Numbered from the stretch's first letter, positions 33,491 to 45,168 are shown. The stretch: DNA of 64,000 bases from Streptomyces sp. NRRL F-5122 (GCF_001507435.1 NZ_LMWH01000105.1:85449-149448), one strand, 5' to 3'. Numbers and translations: made by a program. The notes: generated by a model not told the origin, from the sequence alone.

Positions 33491-35062
33491 TCAGAGTCCT
33501 TCGCCGGTGTCCGCCGCCGTCCTCAACTGCAGCCACAGCACCAGCCGTTCGTCGGGATCGTCCAGGTCGACCCCGACGTGCCGCCGCACCTGCCGCAGCC
33601 GGTAGCGGCAGGTGTTGGGGTGCACCGCGAGCCGCTCCGCCGCGCCCGCCATGTCGCACCCGGCCTCGAACCACGCCAGCAGGGTGCGCGCGTACTCGGT
33701 GCCGTGCCCGGCGTCGTACGCCCGCACCTTCTCCCCGGCCCCCGTGCGCAGATCCCGTTGTCCGGCCATCACTTCGGCGAGCCGCAGCAGGGTGATCCGG
33801 GGCCGCACCCCGGTCACCGACGCCACGGGCAGCCGCGGTCCGAGCACCCGCAGCACGACATCCGCGTCCCGGCGTGAGGCGACCGCACCGGCGGCCGAAG
33901 GCACGACGTCACCGAGTCCGGCCCGCACCGGTACCCGCAGTGCCTGCTCGGCCCGCCGCACGATGTCCTCGGCCAGCCGCAGATGCCGCTCCTCATGGCC
34001 GCGGCCGCGGCCCGTGCCGCGTTCCGCCGGAGCGGGCAGCAAGGCGTAGACGACCCGGTCGACGAGCACACACGCGTGCCGTCCGTAGCGGGACTCGCAC
34101 CGCAGCCTCACGAGGTCCAGCAGCCGCAGCGCGGTCTGTGCGTCGTCGGGCGCGGAGACGGCGGCGTCCAGGACGAACGCGGCGACACGTACCGGTTCCG
34201 GGCCGAGCCGCTGGGCGGCCGCCGGGTCGGCGGTGCCGTCGAGGAGGCGGCGCAGCAGATCGCCGTCCTGATGCCGGGCCAGCTCCCGGGCGGCGCGCAC
34301 CCGCAGCAGGAGCAGCGCCGCCGTGGACGCACCCTGCGCCAGCGCCTTCCCGGCATCGGGTGCGAGCCGGCCGTCGTCGACGACCCAGAGCGAGCCGAGG
34401 GTCTCGCCCCCGGCGCGCACCGCGACCGCCAGCCGCGGCAGAGCACCCGCGAGTGCCGGCAGCCGCACCGGACCCGGTGCGGCGAAGACGGTCCGGTACT
34501 GCCCGGCGTTCTCCGGGCTCCCCGGCACCCGGAGCCCGAGGATGCCCTGGCGGCGGTCCTCGTCCGTCACCTGTCCGGGCACCGTCGAGTACGCGAGGAT
34601 CCGCTGCCGGGGGTCCTCGACGGTGGTGGCCCCACCGACGGCGGCGGCCACGGCGTCGGCGAGCGCGAACAGCTCACCGCGCGCGTCCCCCGGGCCCGTG
34701 ACCGCAGGGCGAGCCCCGATCGCCGAGGCCAGCAGCAGGTGCACCCGGTGCCAGACGGCGTCCTCGTCCACGGACAGCAGGGCGATCCCGGCCTCCTCCG
34801 CCTCCTCGACGGGCCCGTCCTGACCGCGTACGACGAGCGCGGCCATCCCCGCCTCGGCGGCGGCTCGCGCCAGCGGTCCGGCGGAGCGGGCGCGCACGCC
34901 CACCGCGAGCAGCAGCGCACCCTGCACACGGGGGACAGGGGCGTGGACGTCGTGGAGCAGCGCCTCGGTGACGGGCACGCCGAGTCCGGCGGGCGCGGTG
35001 TGCAGCCGTACGGAGGGTTCACCGACGACGTCCAGCAGGTCCCCGAGGGAGTTCGCGTCCAG
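33491..35062 (-). CDS. PucR-family transcriptional regulator, probable CTG start
   Basis: A ~523-residue regulator: an N-terminal PucR ligand domain, a central GGDEF-like/sensor segment, and a C-terminal PucR helix-turn-helix (AGAAERLAVHPNTCRYRLRQV). The frame begins after a stop near 35090. A CTG at 35062 is preceded by GAGGAGG with a 5-base spacer, and the residues it adds (LDANSLGDLLDVVGEPSVRLH) fit the family N-terminus. The first conventional start is GTG 34978, which has no ribosome binding site. It is divergent from the GNAT/racemase pair, so it is their likely regulator. Confidence 0.88.
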   Translation of the reverse strand: MDANSLGDLLDVVGEPSVRLHTAPAGLGVPVTEALLHDVHAPVPRVQGALLLAVGVRARSAGPLARAAAEAGMAALVVRGQDGPVEEAEEAGIALLSVDEDAVWHRVHLLLASAIGARPAVTGPGDARGELFALADAVAAAVGGATTVEDPRQRILAYSTVPGQVTDEDRRQGILGLRVPGSPENAGQYRTVFAAPGPVRLPALAGALPRLAVAVRAGGETLGSLWVVDDGRLAPDAGKALAQGASTAALLLLRVRAARELARHQDGDLLRRLLDGTADPAAAQRLGPEPVRVAAFVLDAAVSAPDDAQTALRLLDLVRLRCESRYGRHACVLVDRVVYALLPAPAERGTGRGRGHEERHLRLAEDIVRRAEQALRVPVRAGLGDVVPSAAGAVASRRDADVVLRVLGPRLPVASVTGVRPRITLLRLAEVMAGQRDLRTGAGEKVRAYDAGHGTEYARTLLAWFEAGCDMAGAAERLAVHPNTCRYRLRQVRRHVGVDLDDPDERLVLWLQLRTAADTGEGL

Positions 35063-35161
35063 GGATGCCTCCTCGGTCGTTGGCCGATCCCCTCAGGACC
35101 GTACGCAGGTTTTGGCGTCCCGCACAACGCGTGTCCCGGCGCGCGCCCCGAGACTCGACCC

Positions 35162-36040
35162 ATGACAGCAGAGACGGATCTGTCCGCCGCCCATGCGGGC
35201 GCGGCGCGGCTCGCGGAGGAGACAGCGCGCACCGCGGGTGTTCACCTCCGTACCGTGCACGACGTGACCGGCCTCGCCGCCGTGGCCGACTACTTCTGCG
35301 ACGTCTGGCGCACACCCCGCAGCAGCCCGCCCCTGCCCGCCGAGGTGTTGCACAGCCTGGTCCACGCGGGTGGGGCCGTGCACGCCGCGTACACCGTCGA
35401 AGGGGAGCGGCTCGCCGGAGCCTGCGCCGCGGTCTTCGGCCCGCCCGCCGACGCGGACGCGTACTCCCTGCTGGCGGCGGCCGACCGCGGCGTCGGGCAC
35501 CCGCTGAAGCAGGCGCAGCGTGCCTGGCTGCTGGAGCACGGTGCTCGCACACTGCGCTGGACCTTCGACCCGCTGGTCGGCCGCAATGCCCGCTTCAACC
35601 TGGTCAAGCTGGGTGCTACCGGGACGGAGTACCTCGTCGACTTCTACGGTCCGATGGCCGACGGAGTGAACGACGGAGACGAGAGCGACCGGCTGACCGT
35701 CCTGTGGGACCTGCAGGCGCCCCGGCGGTCCGGCACGAGCGCGGACCGCGCCGTCTCGCCCGGCCCCGGACCGGCCGTGGCGGCCCCGCGGACGGCGGGG
35801 ACCCTCCTGGCGCCGGACGGGGCGCCGCTCGCCCGGCGCTCCGCCGACGGCGGCCGTCTGTGGTGCCGTGTGCCGGATGACGTCGTGGCCCTGCGGGCCG
35901 CCGACCCCGCCCTCGCCTTGCGCTGGCGGCACGCCGTCCGCGAGGTGTTCGCACAGGCCTTCGCCGAGGGGTTCCGCGCGACGGGCATGTCCCGGGACGG
36001 CTGGTACACGCTCACCCGAGAGGAGCACTCCCAGGTATGA
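35162..36040 (+). CDS. GNAT-type acyltransferase partner of the racemase
   Basis: A 292-residue protein resembling the predicted GNAT acetyl/acyltransferases that sit next to N-acylamino-acid racemases in actinobacteria. Visible elements: VTGLAAVADYFCDVWRTP, an acyl-CoA-binding-like KQAQRAWLLEHGARTLRWTF, and FNLVKLGATGTEYLVDFYG. Its stop overlaps the racemase start (ATGA). Likely role: N-acylation (perhaps succinylation) of an amino acid that the racemase then epimerises. Confidence 0.82.
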   Translation: MTAETDLSAAHAGAARLAEETARTAGVHLRTVHDVTGLAAVADYFCDVWRTPRSSPPLPAEVLHSLVHAGGAVHAAYTVEGERLAGACAAVFGPPADADAYSLLAAADRGVGHPLKQAQRAWLLEHGARTLRWTFDPLVGRNARFNLVKLGATGTEYLVDFYGPMADGVNDGDESDRLTVLWDLQAPRRSGTSADRAVSPGPGPAVAAPRTAGTLLAPDGAPLARRSADGGRLWCRVPDDVVALRAADPALALRWRHAVREVFAQAFAEGFRATGMSRDGWYTLTREEHSQV

Positions 36041-37146
36041 AGCTCGAACGCGCCGAGATCGTCCATGTGGCGATCCCGCTGGTCGCCCCGTTCCGCACCT
36101 CCTTCGGGACCATGACCACGAAGGACACCTTCCTGCTCCATGTGGTCACCGACGCCGCCGAGGGGTGGTCCGAGTTCGCCGCCGACCCTGAACCGCGGTA
36201 CTGCCCGGAGTTCGTGGCCGGCGCCGAGATCGTCCTGCGCGACTTCCTGCTGCCGCGCGTGGCGGCCCTGCCCCGGCTGACGGCCCCCGCCCTCGCCCCT
36301 GCGCTGGCGTCGGTCAAGGGGCATGAGCTGGCCAAGGCCGCCCTGGAGACGGCCGTCCTCGACGCGGAGCTGCGCGCGTACGGGATGTCGCTCGCGACCT
36401 ATCTGGGGGCCGTGCGGGACCGGGTGCCGGCCGGAGTGTCGGTCGGCATCAGGGACTCCGTGCCCGAGCTCCTGGACGACGTCGAGCGCTACCTCGCCGA
36501 GGGCTACGTCCGGATCAAGCTGAAGATCGAACCGGGCTGGGACCTGGCACCCGTCCGGGCCGTGCGCGAGCGGTTCGGCGACGAACTGCCGCTCCAGGTC
36601 GACGCGAACACCGCCTACCGGCTCGCCGACGCCGAGCACCTGCGGAAACTGGACGCGTTCGGGCTGCTGCTCGTCGAGGAGCCTCTCGAGGAGAACAACC
36701 TGCACGCCCACGCCCTGCTCCAGCAGCGCCTCACCACCCCCGTCTGCCTGGACGAGTCCCTGCACAACGCCCGTGACACGGCCTCCGCGATCGCCATGGG
36801 CGCCTGCCGGGTCGTCAATGTGAAGCCGGCGCGGGTCGGCGGTTATCTGGAGGCGCGCCGCGTGCACGACGTGGCCCATGCGCACGGGGTGCCGGTGTGG
36901 TGCGGCGGCATGCTCGAGACAGGCATCGGCCGCGCCGCCAACCTGGCCCTGGCGGCCCTGCCCGGCTGTACCCTCCCCGGGGACACCTCGGCGTCCGCAC
37001 GCTATTTCGCCGAGGACCTGACCGAGCCCTTCGTGCTGCGGGACGGCCATCTCCCGGTGCCCTCCGCCCCGGGGATCGGCGTGGAGCCGCTCCCGGAGGC
37101 CCTGCGGCGCTTCACCACCGGGCGGAGCGGCCTGTACGGGGGCTGA
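36037..37146 (+). CDS. Enolase-superfamily N-acylamino acid racemase / o-succinylbenzoate synthase
   Basis: A 369-residue member of the MenC/NSAR family. The two acid-base lysines are in RIKLKIEPG (KxK) and NVKPARVGG; metal ligands are in LQVDANTAY, LVEEPLEENN and VCLDESLHN. The family contains both o-succinylbenzoate synthase (menaquinone) and N-succinylamino acid racemase. The coupled GNAT gene and PucR regulator favour the racemase role, and most Streptomyces make menaquinone by the futalosine route. Confidence 0.9.
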   Translation: MKLERAEIVHVAIPLVAPFRTSFGTMTTKDTFLLHVVTDAAEGWSEFAADPEPRYCPEFVAGAEIVLRDFLLPRVAALPRLTAPALAPALASVKGHELAKAALETAVLDAELRAYGMSLATYLGAVRDRVPAGVSVGIRDSVPELLDDVERYLAEGYVRIKLKIEPGWDLAPVRAVRERFGDELPLQVDANTAYRLADAEHLRKLDAFGLLLVEEPLEENNLHAHALLQQRLTTPVCLDESLHNARDTASAIAMGACRVVNVKPARVGGYLEARRVHDVAHAHGVPVWCGGMLETGIGRAANLALAALPGCTLPGDTSASARYFAEDLTEPFVLRDGHLPVPSAPGIGVEPLPEALRRFTTGRSGLYGG

Positions 37147-37202
37147 CCGGCAGGGGCTGACCGGCACCCGGCCGGACGCCACCGTCACGTTAGATTGATC
37201 CC

Positions 37203-37994
37203 GTGCTCTCTCGTCTCTCGCGTCCCAAGGCCGTCGCCGTCTGCGCCCTGCCCGCGGCGGCCCTGTTCGCCACGGCCGCGGCCGCGCCGCTGCCGTTCTC
37301 CGTGGCGCAGCCGGGGCTGACGGCCAACGTCCTCGGTGCGAACAAGGGCGCTCCCGTGATCACGGTCAGCGGTACGCCCACCCGCACGACGTCCGGCCAG
37401 CTGCGGATGACGACGATCGAGGCGACGGGTCCCGACGCGCACGTCTCGCTCGGCGACGTGGTCGACGGCTGGCTCCGCACGGACCGCGCGGTGCTGCCGC
37501 GCGACGCGGTCTACCCGAGCGGTGACACCGTCAAGGAGATCGAGCAGCACAACTCCGAGCAGATGAGGCAGTCCCAGGACGCGGCGACCCGGGCGGCGCT
37601 GAAGTACCTGGGCCTGAGCGACAAGAACGTCAAGGTCACCCTGAAGCTCGCGGACGTGGGCGGGCCGAGTGCGGGCCTGCTGTTCACGCTCGGGATCATC
37701 GACAAGCTGCACGGCGACGGCACCGGCGGCGACCTCACGGGAGGCCGCACCGTCGCCGGCACGGGGACCATCGACGACGCGGGCAACGTGGGGGCCGTCG
37801 GCGGTGTCGCGCTCAAGACGCAGGCCGCCCGCCGTGACGGCGCGACGGTGTTCCTGGTCCCGAAGGCGGAGTGCCCCGACGCCAAGGCGGAGCTGCCGAA
37901 GGGGCTCAGACTGGTTCCGGTGACCACGCTGGACGGCGCGGTCGACGCCCTGGTGGCGCTCGAGCGGGGGAAGGGCTCGGTGCCGAGCTGCTAG
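37203..37994 (+). CDS. Secreted or membrane S16 (Lon-like) serine protease
   Basis: A 263-residue protein with an N-terminal hydrophobic signal (AVAVCALPAAALFATAAAA). The C-terminal ~120 residues are a Lon-type protease domain: Ser in VGGPSAGLLFTLGII and Lys in VGGVALKTQAARRDGA, the S16 Ser-Lys dyad. YlbL-like relatives carry a PDZ domain before this, but none is evident here. GTG 37203 has no Shine-Dalgarno; TAGATT at 37191-37196 lies six bases before it, suggesting a leaderless mRNA. Confidence 0.85.
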   Translation: MLSRLSRPKAVAVCALPAAALFATAAAAPLPFSVAQPGLTANVLGANKGAPVITVSGTPTRTTSGQLRMTTIEATGPDAHVSLGDVVDGWLRTDRAVLPRDAVYPSGDTVKEIEQHNSEQMRQSQDAATRAALKYLGLSDKNVKVTLKLADVGGPSAGLLFTLGIIDKLHGDGTGGDLTGGRTVAGTGTIDDAGNVGAVGGVALKTQAARRDGATVFLVPKAECPDAKAELPKGLRLVPVTTLDGAVDALVALERGKGSVPSC

Positions 37995-38043
37995 CCGGCG
38001 GCGGTGACGGGCGGGTCCTCGGCGCCCGGCGCCCGCGGGGCCC

Positions 38044-38843
38044 TCAGTCCCGCTCCCCGAAGCGGGGCCGCACCAGCAGTTCCGCCACCGACACCAGCCA
38101 GTCGAGCAGCAGCGCGAGCGCCATCGTGAGGATGGAACCGAGGACCAGCACCGGCAGGCAGTGACGGGTGAGCCCGGTGGTGACCAGTACGCCCAGACCG
38201 CCGCCGCCCCCGAGGGCCGCCAGCGTCACCGTGCCGACGTTCAGGACCAGGGCCGTGCGCACGCCGGCCAGAATCAGCGGGACGGCCGCGGGCAGTTCCA
38301 CCCGGGCCAGTACGCCCAACGGGGACATGCCGAGGCCGCGCGCGGCCTTCAGGAGCGCCGGATCGTTCGCCGCGAGTCCCGCGATCGTGGTCGCCAGCAC
38401 CGGCAGGACGGCGTAGACGACCACGCCGAGCAGGACCGCCTTCGGGCCGGTGCCGAGCCAGAGCACCGGCAGCGCCAGCAGACCGAGCGCGGGAACCGCA
38501 CGGCCCAGGGTCGCGATCGTCAGGGCCACGGGCGTGGCCCTCCGCAGCGACGCACGGGTGAGCAGGATGCCCAGCGGGATCGCGACGACCAGCACCAGGA
38601 CCGTGGCGATCGCGGTCAGTTCGAGGTGCTGCCACAACGCTCGCGTGACCCTGCCGTGCGCCATGGCGTTCCGGGCGACGGGGTCCAGACGGGCGCGCCG
38701 GAACAGGACGAGGGTCGTCAGCAGGGCGATCACCAGCGCCAGGGGCAGGCAGGTCAGCTTCTGCCAGGAGATCCAGGGCGTCGCCGGAGGACTCGGCCGG
38801 ACCGGCATCCTGGCCTTCTTCTTCTCCCTCACCTGGGACGTGG

Positions 38844-38847
<4 letters not shown>
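38044..38847 (-). CDS. Osmoprotectant (glycine betaine-type) ABC permease
   Basis: A 267-residue permease with about six helices, from LTCLPLALVIALLTTLVLF onward. The central loop is AARGLGMSPLGVLARVELPAAVPLILAGVRTA, typical of ProW/OpuCB permeases. It overlaps the remnant of a second permease (GTGA at 38844-38847). The ATPase and binding-protein genes normally found in such operons are not here, so the system is probably non-functional unless completed elsewhere. Confidence 0.85.
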
Positions 38848-40914
<2,067 letters not shown>

Positions 40915-40973
40915 GCCCTGACGTCCGCGACCGAACGGGACCGATCGGCACCCGGGGGCGGCGCGGACGGGAC

Positions 40974-41016
40974 GCACACGGCCTCCCCTCTCCTTTCCGG
41001 GCGGGGAGCCGTGTGC
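40974..41016 (+). terminator. Hairpin after hppD
   Basis: A 14-bp stem (gcacacggc(c)tcccc against ggggagccgtgtgc) with one bulged base. Confidence 0.75.
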
Positions 41017-41059
41017 GGGCGGGGTTCACACCGCCGCCCCCGGGTGCAACGCTGTGATC

Positions 41060-42460
41060 ATGAGCCGTATCGAAGCCCCGCGCGACGAAGCCACCGGCAA
41101 CCTCCTCGACCGGCTCAGGGCCGGCCTGCCGCCCGAAGCCGTCCTGAGCGACCCCGACGTCACGGCCTCGTACGCGAACGACATGGCGAGCTTCTGCGCG
41201 GCAGGCGCCCCGGCCGTGGTCGTGCTGCCGCGCACCGTCGAGCAGGTCCAGCACGTGATGCGGATCGCCACCGAACTGCGGGTCCCGGTCGTACCGCAGG
41301 GCGCCCGCACCGGTCTGTCGGGCGCGGCCAACGCCTCCGACGGCTGCATCGTGCTCTCCCTGACGAAGATGGACCGGATCCTGGAGATCAACCCGGTCGA
41401 CCGCGTCGCCGTCGTCGAACCCGGCGTGGTCAACGCCACGCTCTCCCGCGCGGTGAACGAACAGGGCCTGTACTACCCGCCGGATCCCTCCAGTTGGGAG
41501 ATGTGCACGATCGGCGGCAACATCGGCACGGCATCCGGTGGGCTGTGCTGCGTGAAGTACGGGGTGACGGCCGAGTACGTCCTCGGCCTGGACGTCGTGC
41601 TCGCCGACGGCCGCCTCATGTCCACCGGACGCCGCACGGCCAAGGGCGTCGCCGGCTACGACCTCACCCGGCTCTTCGTCGGTTCCGAGGGCTCGCTCGG
41701 CATCATCGTCCGCGCGGTCCTCGCCCTGAAGCCCATGCCGCCCCGGCAACTGGTGCTGGCGGCCGAGTTCGCGTCCGCGGCCGACGCCTGCGACGCCGTG
41801 TGCCGGATCATGGCGGGCGGTCATGTGCCGTCCCTTCTCGAACTGATGGACAGGACGACGGTCAAGGCGGTCAACGACCTCGCCCACATGGGCCTGCCGG
41901 AGAGCACGGAAGCCCTGCTCCTCGCCGCCTTCGACACCCCGGACCCGGCCGCCGACCTCGCCGCCGTCGGCGCGCTGTGCGAGGCCGCCGGGGCCACCGA
42001 GGTCGTCCCGGCTGATGACGTGGCCGAGTCCGAACTGCTGCTGAAGGCACGGCGGTTGTCGCTCACCGCGCTGGAGGCCGTCAAGGGCACGTCGATGATC
42101 GACGATGTGTGCGTGCCCCGCTCCCGGCTCGGCGAGCTGCTGGAGGGCGTGGAGCGGATCGCCGAGAAGCACCGGCTCACCATCGGCGTCTGCGCCCATG
42201 CGGGCGACGGGAACACGCATCCGACCGTCTGCTTCGACGCACAGGACCCGGACGAGTCCCGGCGCGCCCGGGAGTCCTTCGACGAGATCATGGCCCTCGG
42301 CCTGGAACTCGGTGGCACGATCACCGGTGAGCACGGCGTCGGCATCCTGAAGAAGGAGTGGCTGGCGCGCGAGATCGGCCCGGTGGGCGTGGAGATGCAG
42401 CGGGCGGTCAAGCAGGTCTTCGACCCCCTCTGCCTGCTCAATCCGGGCAAGCTCTTCTGA
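41060..42460 (+). CDS. FAD-linked oxidase, glycolate oxidase / D-lactate dehydrogenase type
   Basis: A 466-residue flavoprotein of the GlcD family. The PCMH FAD-binding domain has VPVVPQGARTGLSGAA and PPDPSSWEMCTIGGNIGTASGG; the C-terminal FAD-oxidase domain has IGVCAHAGDGNTHP and GTITGEHGVGILKKEWL, the last being diagnostic. It oxidises a 2-hydroxy acid such as glycolate or D-lactate. ATG 41060 is chosen; GTG 41054 is also possible and neither has a Shine-Dalgarno. Confidence 0.92.
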   Translation: MSRIEAPRDEATGNLLDRLRAGLPPEAVLSDPDVTASYANDMASFCAAGAPAVVVLPRTVEQVQHVMRIATELRVPVVPQGARTGLSGAANASDGCIVLSLTKMDRILEINPVDRVAVVEPGVVNATLSRAVNEQGLYYPPDPSSWEMCTIGGNIGTASGGLCCVKYGVTAEYVLGLDVVLADGRLMSTGRRTAKGVAGYDLTRLFVGSEGSLGIIVRAVLALKPMPPRQLVLAAEFASAADACDAVCRIMAGGHVPSLLELMDRTTVKAVNDLAHMGLPESTEALLLAAFDTPDPAADLAAVGALCEAAGATEVVPADDVAESELLLKARRLSLTALEAVKGTSMIDDVCVPRSRLGELLEGVERIAEKHRLTIGVCAHAGDGNTHPTVCFDAQDPDESRRARESFDEIMALGLELGGTITGEHGVGILKKEWLAREIGPVGVEMQRAVKQVFDPLCLLNPGKLF

Positions 42461-42565
42461 GCCCGCCGGAGTGCTCACCCGTCCGGTGGACGGGGCGCGC
42501 GGCGCGGAGTCCGGGCTCGCGCTCCGGCAACGGGCGCGGGCCCGCGCAAGGACGGCGACGATCAG

Positions 42566-42594
42566 CTCCGAAAGGCGCGACGCGCCTTTCGGAG
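42566..42594. terminator. Long palindrome before the RDD gene
   Basis: 14-bp arms (ctccgaaaggcgcg / cgcgcctttcggag) around one base, followed by aaattcttt. It is a strong terminator-like hairpin for the FAD oxidase transcript. The rest of 42461-42746 contains no gene. Confidence 0.75.
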
Positions 42595-42746
42595 AAATTC
42601 TTTCGGGGAGTGTTCCAGGTGTGTGAAGGCCGTGCACGGTATCGCCCGGAAAGGGGTGGATGCAGGCGGACCGGCAGAACACCGTGCGCGGTTCTGATAG
42701 ATGTGGGTGTCCACACGAGCCCCCGAGCAGATACGGGACGACGGAC

Positions 42747-44243
42747 ATGAGCGCCCCAACCCCGGCACCCGGTGACGACAGACCCCGCGAGGGCTACTAC
42801 CCGGATCCGTCCATCCCTGGATACGTCCGGTACTGGAACGGTGTCGCCTGGGTGCCGGGCACCAGCCGGCCCGCGCCCAGTGACGGCGGACCGCTCTCCC
42901 CGCCTCCCGGCGCACGCCCCGCTCCGCCCGCGGTGGAGGAGACCGGGCCGCACTTCTTCGACGAGGACCCGGTCGAGGAGTCCGCCCGGGTGGACCCGGC
43001 CGACGCCCGGCACGGCAGCCGTCCGGAGCCCGCCTCGGCCTGGGGCGCCGACCGCTCCCGGCAGTCCGGCTTCGGCGGCGACCAGGACCGCCGGGTCTCG
43101 TGGGGCGCGCCCCAGGCAGCCGACCCCCGGGTCCCGCACGCAGGCCGGCCCGACGGCGCGGCGAACCGCACGGACGGCACGGCGACGATCCCGCCCACCG
43201 ACCCTCCGGGCGGCCCCGGCTCCGGTTCCTCTCCGGCCCCGGACGGCACGGTCGTGTTCCGTCGGCAGCCGCGCGGCGAAGGTGCGGACGCCGGCGCACC
43301 GGGCACCACGGGCAACGACGGTCCCGTCGCCTCCGAGGGCACCACGGCGTTCCGTGCGCTCTCCCCGCGCACGGGGGAGCAGGGGGGAAGCACGGAGGCG
43401 GCCGCTTCCGGTTCGGGCCGGTCCCCGCACACCGACGGCGCCCAGGCGGCGGCCCGGCATGCGTTGGGCCCGGGCCCGGAGGCGCAGGCTCCCGCTCCGC
43501 AGCGGACCGCTCCGCCGGCGGGGCCCCCGGCCCCCGCGCCCGGGCCGGCCGCCACGGGATCCCCTTCGCAGCAGCCCGCACCGGGCATCCCTCAGCAGTC
43601 CGCCGGTACGCCCCTGACCACGGGCTCCGGCGGAGGCCAGCCTTCCTGGGCCCAGCAGGTGCACCGGCTCGCGAGCCCGGGTCCCGAGGGCGACCGGCCC
43701 GTCGCGCCGTGGAAGCCTCCGGTGGAGGACCCGTTCCTGGCGGCCGCCAGGGCGCAGGCGGCGGCCCGTCCCGCCGGCCTCGGCAGGCGGCTGGTCGCCC
43801 GGCTGCTGGACACCGTGGTGCTGGCGGCGGTCACGGGCGTGGCCGCCGTACCGCTGGGCACCGAGGCGATCGACCACATCAACGACAAGATCGACGCGGC
43901 CAAACTCTCCGGGCAGACCGTCACGGTCTGGCTGCTCGACGGCACGACCTCGCTCCATCTCGCCGTGGTGCTCGCCGTGCTCCTCGGCTTCGGTGTGCTC
44001 TACGAAGTGCTGCCCACCGCCAAGTGGGGCCGCACGCTCGGCAAGAAGCTGTGCGGCATCGAGGTGCGGGACATCGAGGCCCATGAACCGCCGGCCTTCG
44101 GACGTGCGCTGCGACGCTGGCTCGTCTACAGCGTCCCGGGCCTGCTCGTGGTCGGCGTGGTGGGCGTGCTGTGGTGTGTGTTCGACCGGCCGTGGCGCCA
44201 GTGCTGGCACGACAAGGCGGCGCACACGTTCGTGGCGGGCTGA
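42747..44243 (+). CDS. DUF2510-RDD membrane protein
   Basis: A 498-residue protein in three parts. A DUF2510 motif at residues ~14-40 (GYYPDPSIPGYVRYWNGVAWVPG). A disordered Pro/Gly/Ala-rich cytoplasmic linker of ~300 residues. A C-terminal RDD domain with membrane helices (GLGRRLVARLLDTVVLAAVTGVAAVP, LAVVLAVLLGFGVLYEVLPT, LVYSVPGLLVVGVVGVLWCV). Actinomycete RDD proteins often cluster; function unknown, possibly transport or envelope-related. Confidence 0.88.
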   Translation: MSAPTPAPGDDRPREGYYPDPSIPGYVRYWNGVAWVPGTSRPAPSDGGPLSPPPGARPAPPAVEETGPHFFDEDPVEESARVDPADARHGSRPEPASAWGADRSRQSGFGGDQDRRVSWGAPQAADPRVPHAGRPDGAANRTDGTATIPPTDPPGGPGSGSSPAPDGTVVFRRQPRGEGADAGAPGTTGNDGPVASEGTTAFRALSPRTGEQGGSTEAAASGSGRSPHTDGAQAAARHALGPGPEAQAPAPQRTAPPAGPPAPAPGPAATGSPSQQPAPGIPQQSAGTPLTTGSGGGQPSWAQQVHRLASPGPEGDRPVAPWKPPVEDPFLAAARAQAAARPAGLGRRLVARLLDTVVLAAVTGVAAVPLGTEAIDHINDKIDAAKLSGQTVTVWLLDGTTSLHLAVVLAVLLGFGVLYEVLPTAKWGRTLGKKLCGIEVRDIEAHEPPAFGRALRRWLVYSVPGLLVVGVVGVLWCVFDRPWRQCWHDKAAHTFVAG

Positions 44244-44297
44244 CCCGGACGGACCTGTAGGGATGCGGAGCCGGAGGGTTCGCGGTCGACTCGGGCC

Positions 44298-45044
44298 ATG
44301 AGCACCGAACCGCCGCCCCCCGGCTCCGGGGACTCCCCGGAGGAGGACCCGTTCAGAAAACGTCAGACCCCGCCGTCCCAGGGCGGCGGCACCGAACCCC
44401 GCTGGGGCCCGCCGCCCGCCGGCGAGCCACCGCCCGGCGGCGGAAGCCCTCATGGTGCTCCGCCCGGCGGCGGAAGCCCCTACGGTGCGCCTCCGCCCGG
44501 TGGTGGAAGCCCCTACGACCGGCCTCCGCCCCCCGGGCCGCCGTACGGCGGCGGCGGTCCCTACGGCCCGTACGGCGGGACGGACCCCCTCGCCGGGATG
44601 CCTCCGCTCGCCGACAGCGGCAAGCGGGTGCTCGCGCGGATCATCGACATGATCCTCGTGGGTATCGTCGTCGCGCTGCTGTCCTGGGTGTTCCGCACCG
44701 CCGAGTACGACGTGGACGCCAACCGGATCGAGTCCGGCAAGTCCCTCGGCCAGTCCGTGATCGCCGCCGTGCTGTACATCGCCTACGACACCGTCATGAT
44801 CTCCAGGTCGGGGCAGACGCTCGGCAAGAAGCTGCTGAACATGCGGGTGGCGAATCTGCAGGACGGCTCCAGCCCCTCCGTGCGGACCTCGCTGATCCGC
44901 GCCGCGGTGCTGTGGCTTCCGTTCGCGTTCTGCTGTGCCTGCGTCTGGACCGCGGTCTGCGGCGGCTGGAGCTTCTTCGACAAGCCCTACAAGCAGGGTC
45001 TGCACGACAAGGCGGCCAGAACGGTGGAGGTCAGCACGGTGTGA
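44298..45044 (+). CDS. RDD family membrane protein with GGGSPYG repeats
   Basis: A 248-residue protein. The N-terminal ~95 residues are disordered with a repeated unit (PPGGGSPHGA, PPGGGSPYGA, PPPGGGSPYD). The RDD domain follows: DSGKRVLARIIDMILVGIVVALLSW, a second helix VIAAVLYIAYDTVMI, the characteristic GQTLGKKLLNMRVANLQDG, and a third helix with several Cys (FAFCCACVWTAVCGGW). It lies 54 bases after the paralogous RDD gene, probably in the same operon. Confidence 0.9.
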   Translation: MSTEPPPPGSGDSPEEDPFRKRQTPPSQGGGTEPRWGPPPAGEPPPGGGSPHGAPPGGGSPYGAPPPGGGSPYDRPPPPGPPYGGGGPYGPYGGTDPLAGMPPLADSGKRVLARIIDMILVGIVVALLSWVFRTAEYDVDANRIESGKSLGQSVIAAVLYIAYDTVMISRSGQTLGKKLLNMRVANLQDGSSPSVRTSLIRAAVLWLPFAFCCACVWTAVCGGWSFFDKPYKQGLHDKAARTVEVSTV

Positions 45045-45168
45045 CGCCGACGCCCCGGTGACGGCCGACGCGCGAACCGGCGGACCCTGTATCGGGACCC
45101 GCCGGTTTCGTGATGCGCTGCGCGGTGGTGCCTGTGGCGACCGTGAAGTGCTCTGCTGCGCGCCCGGT

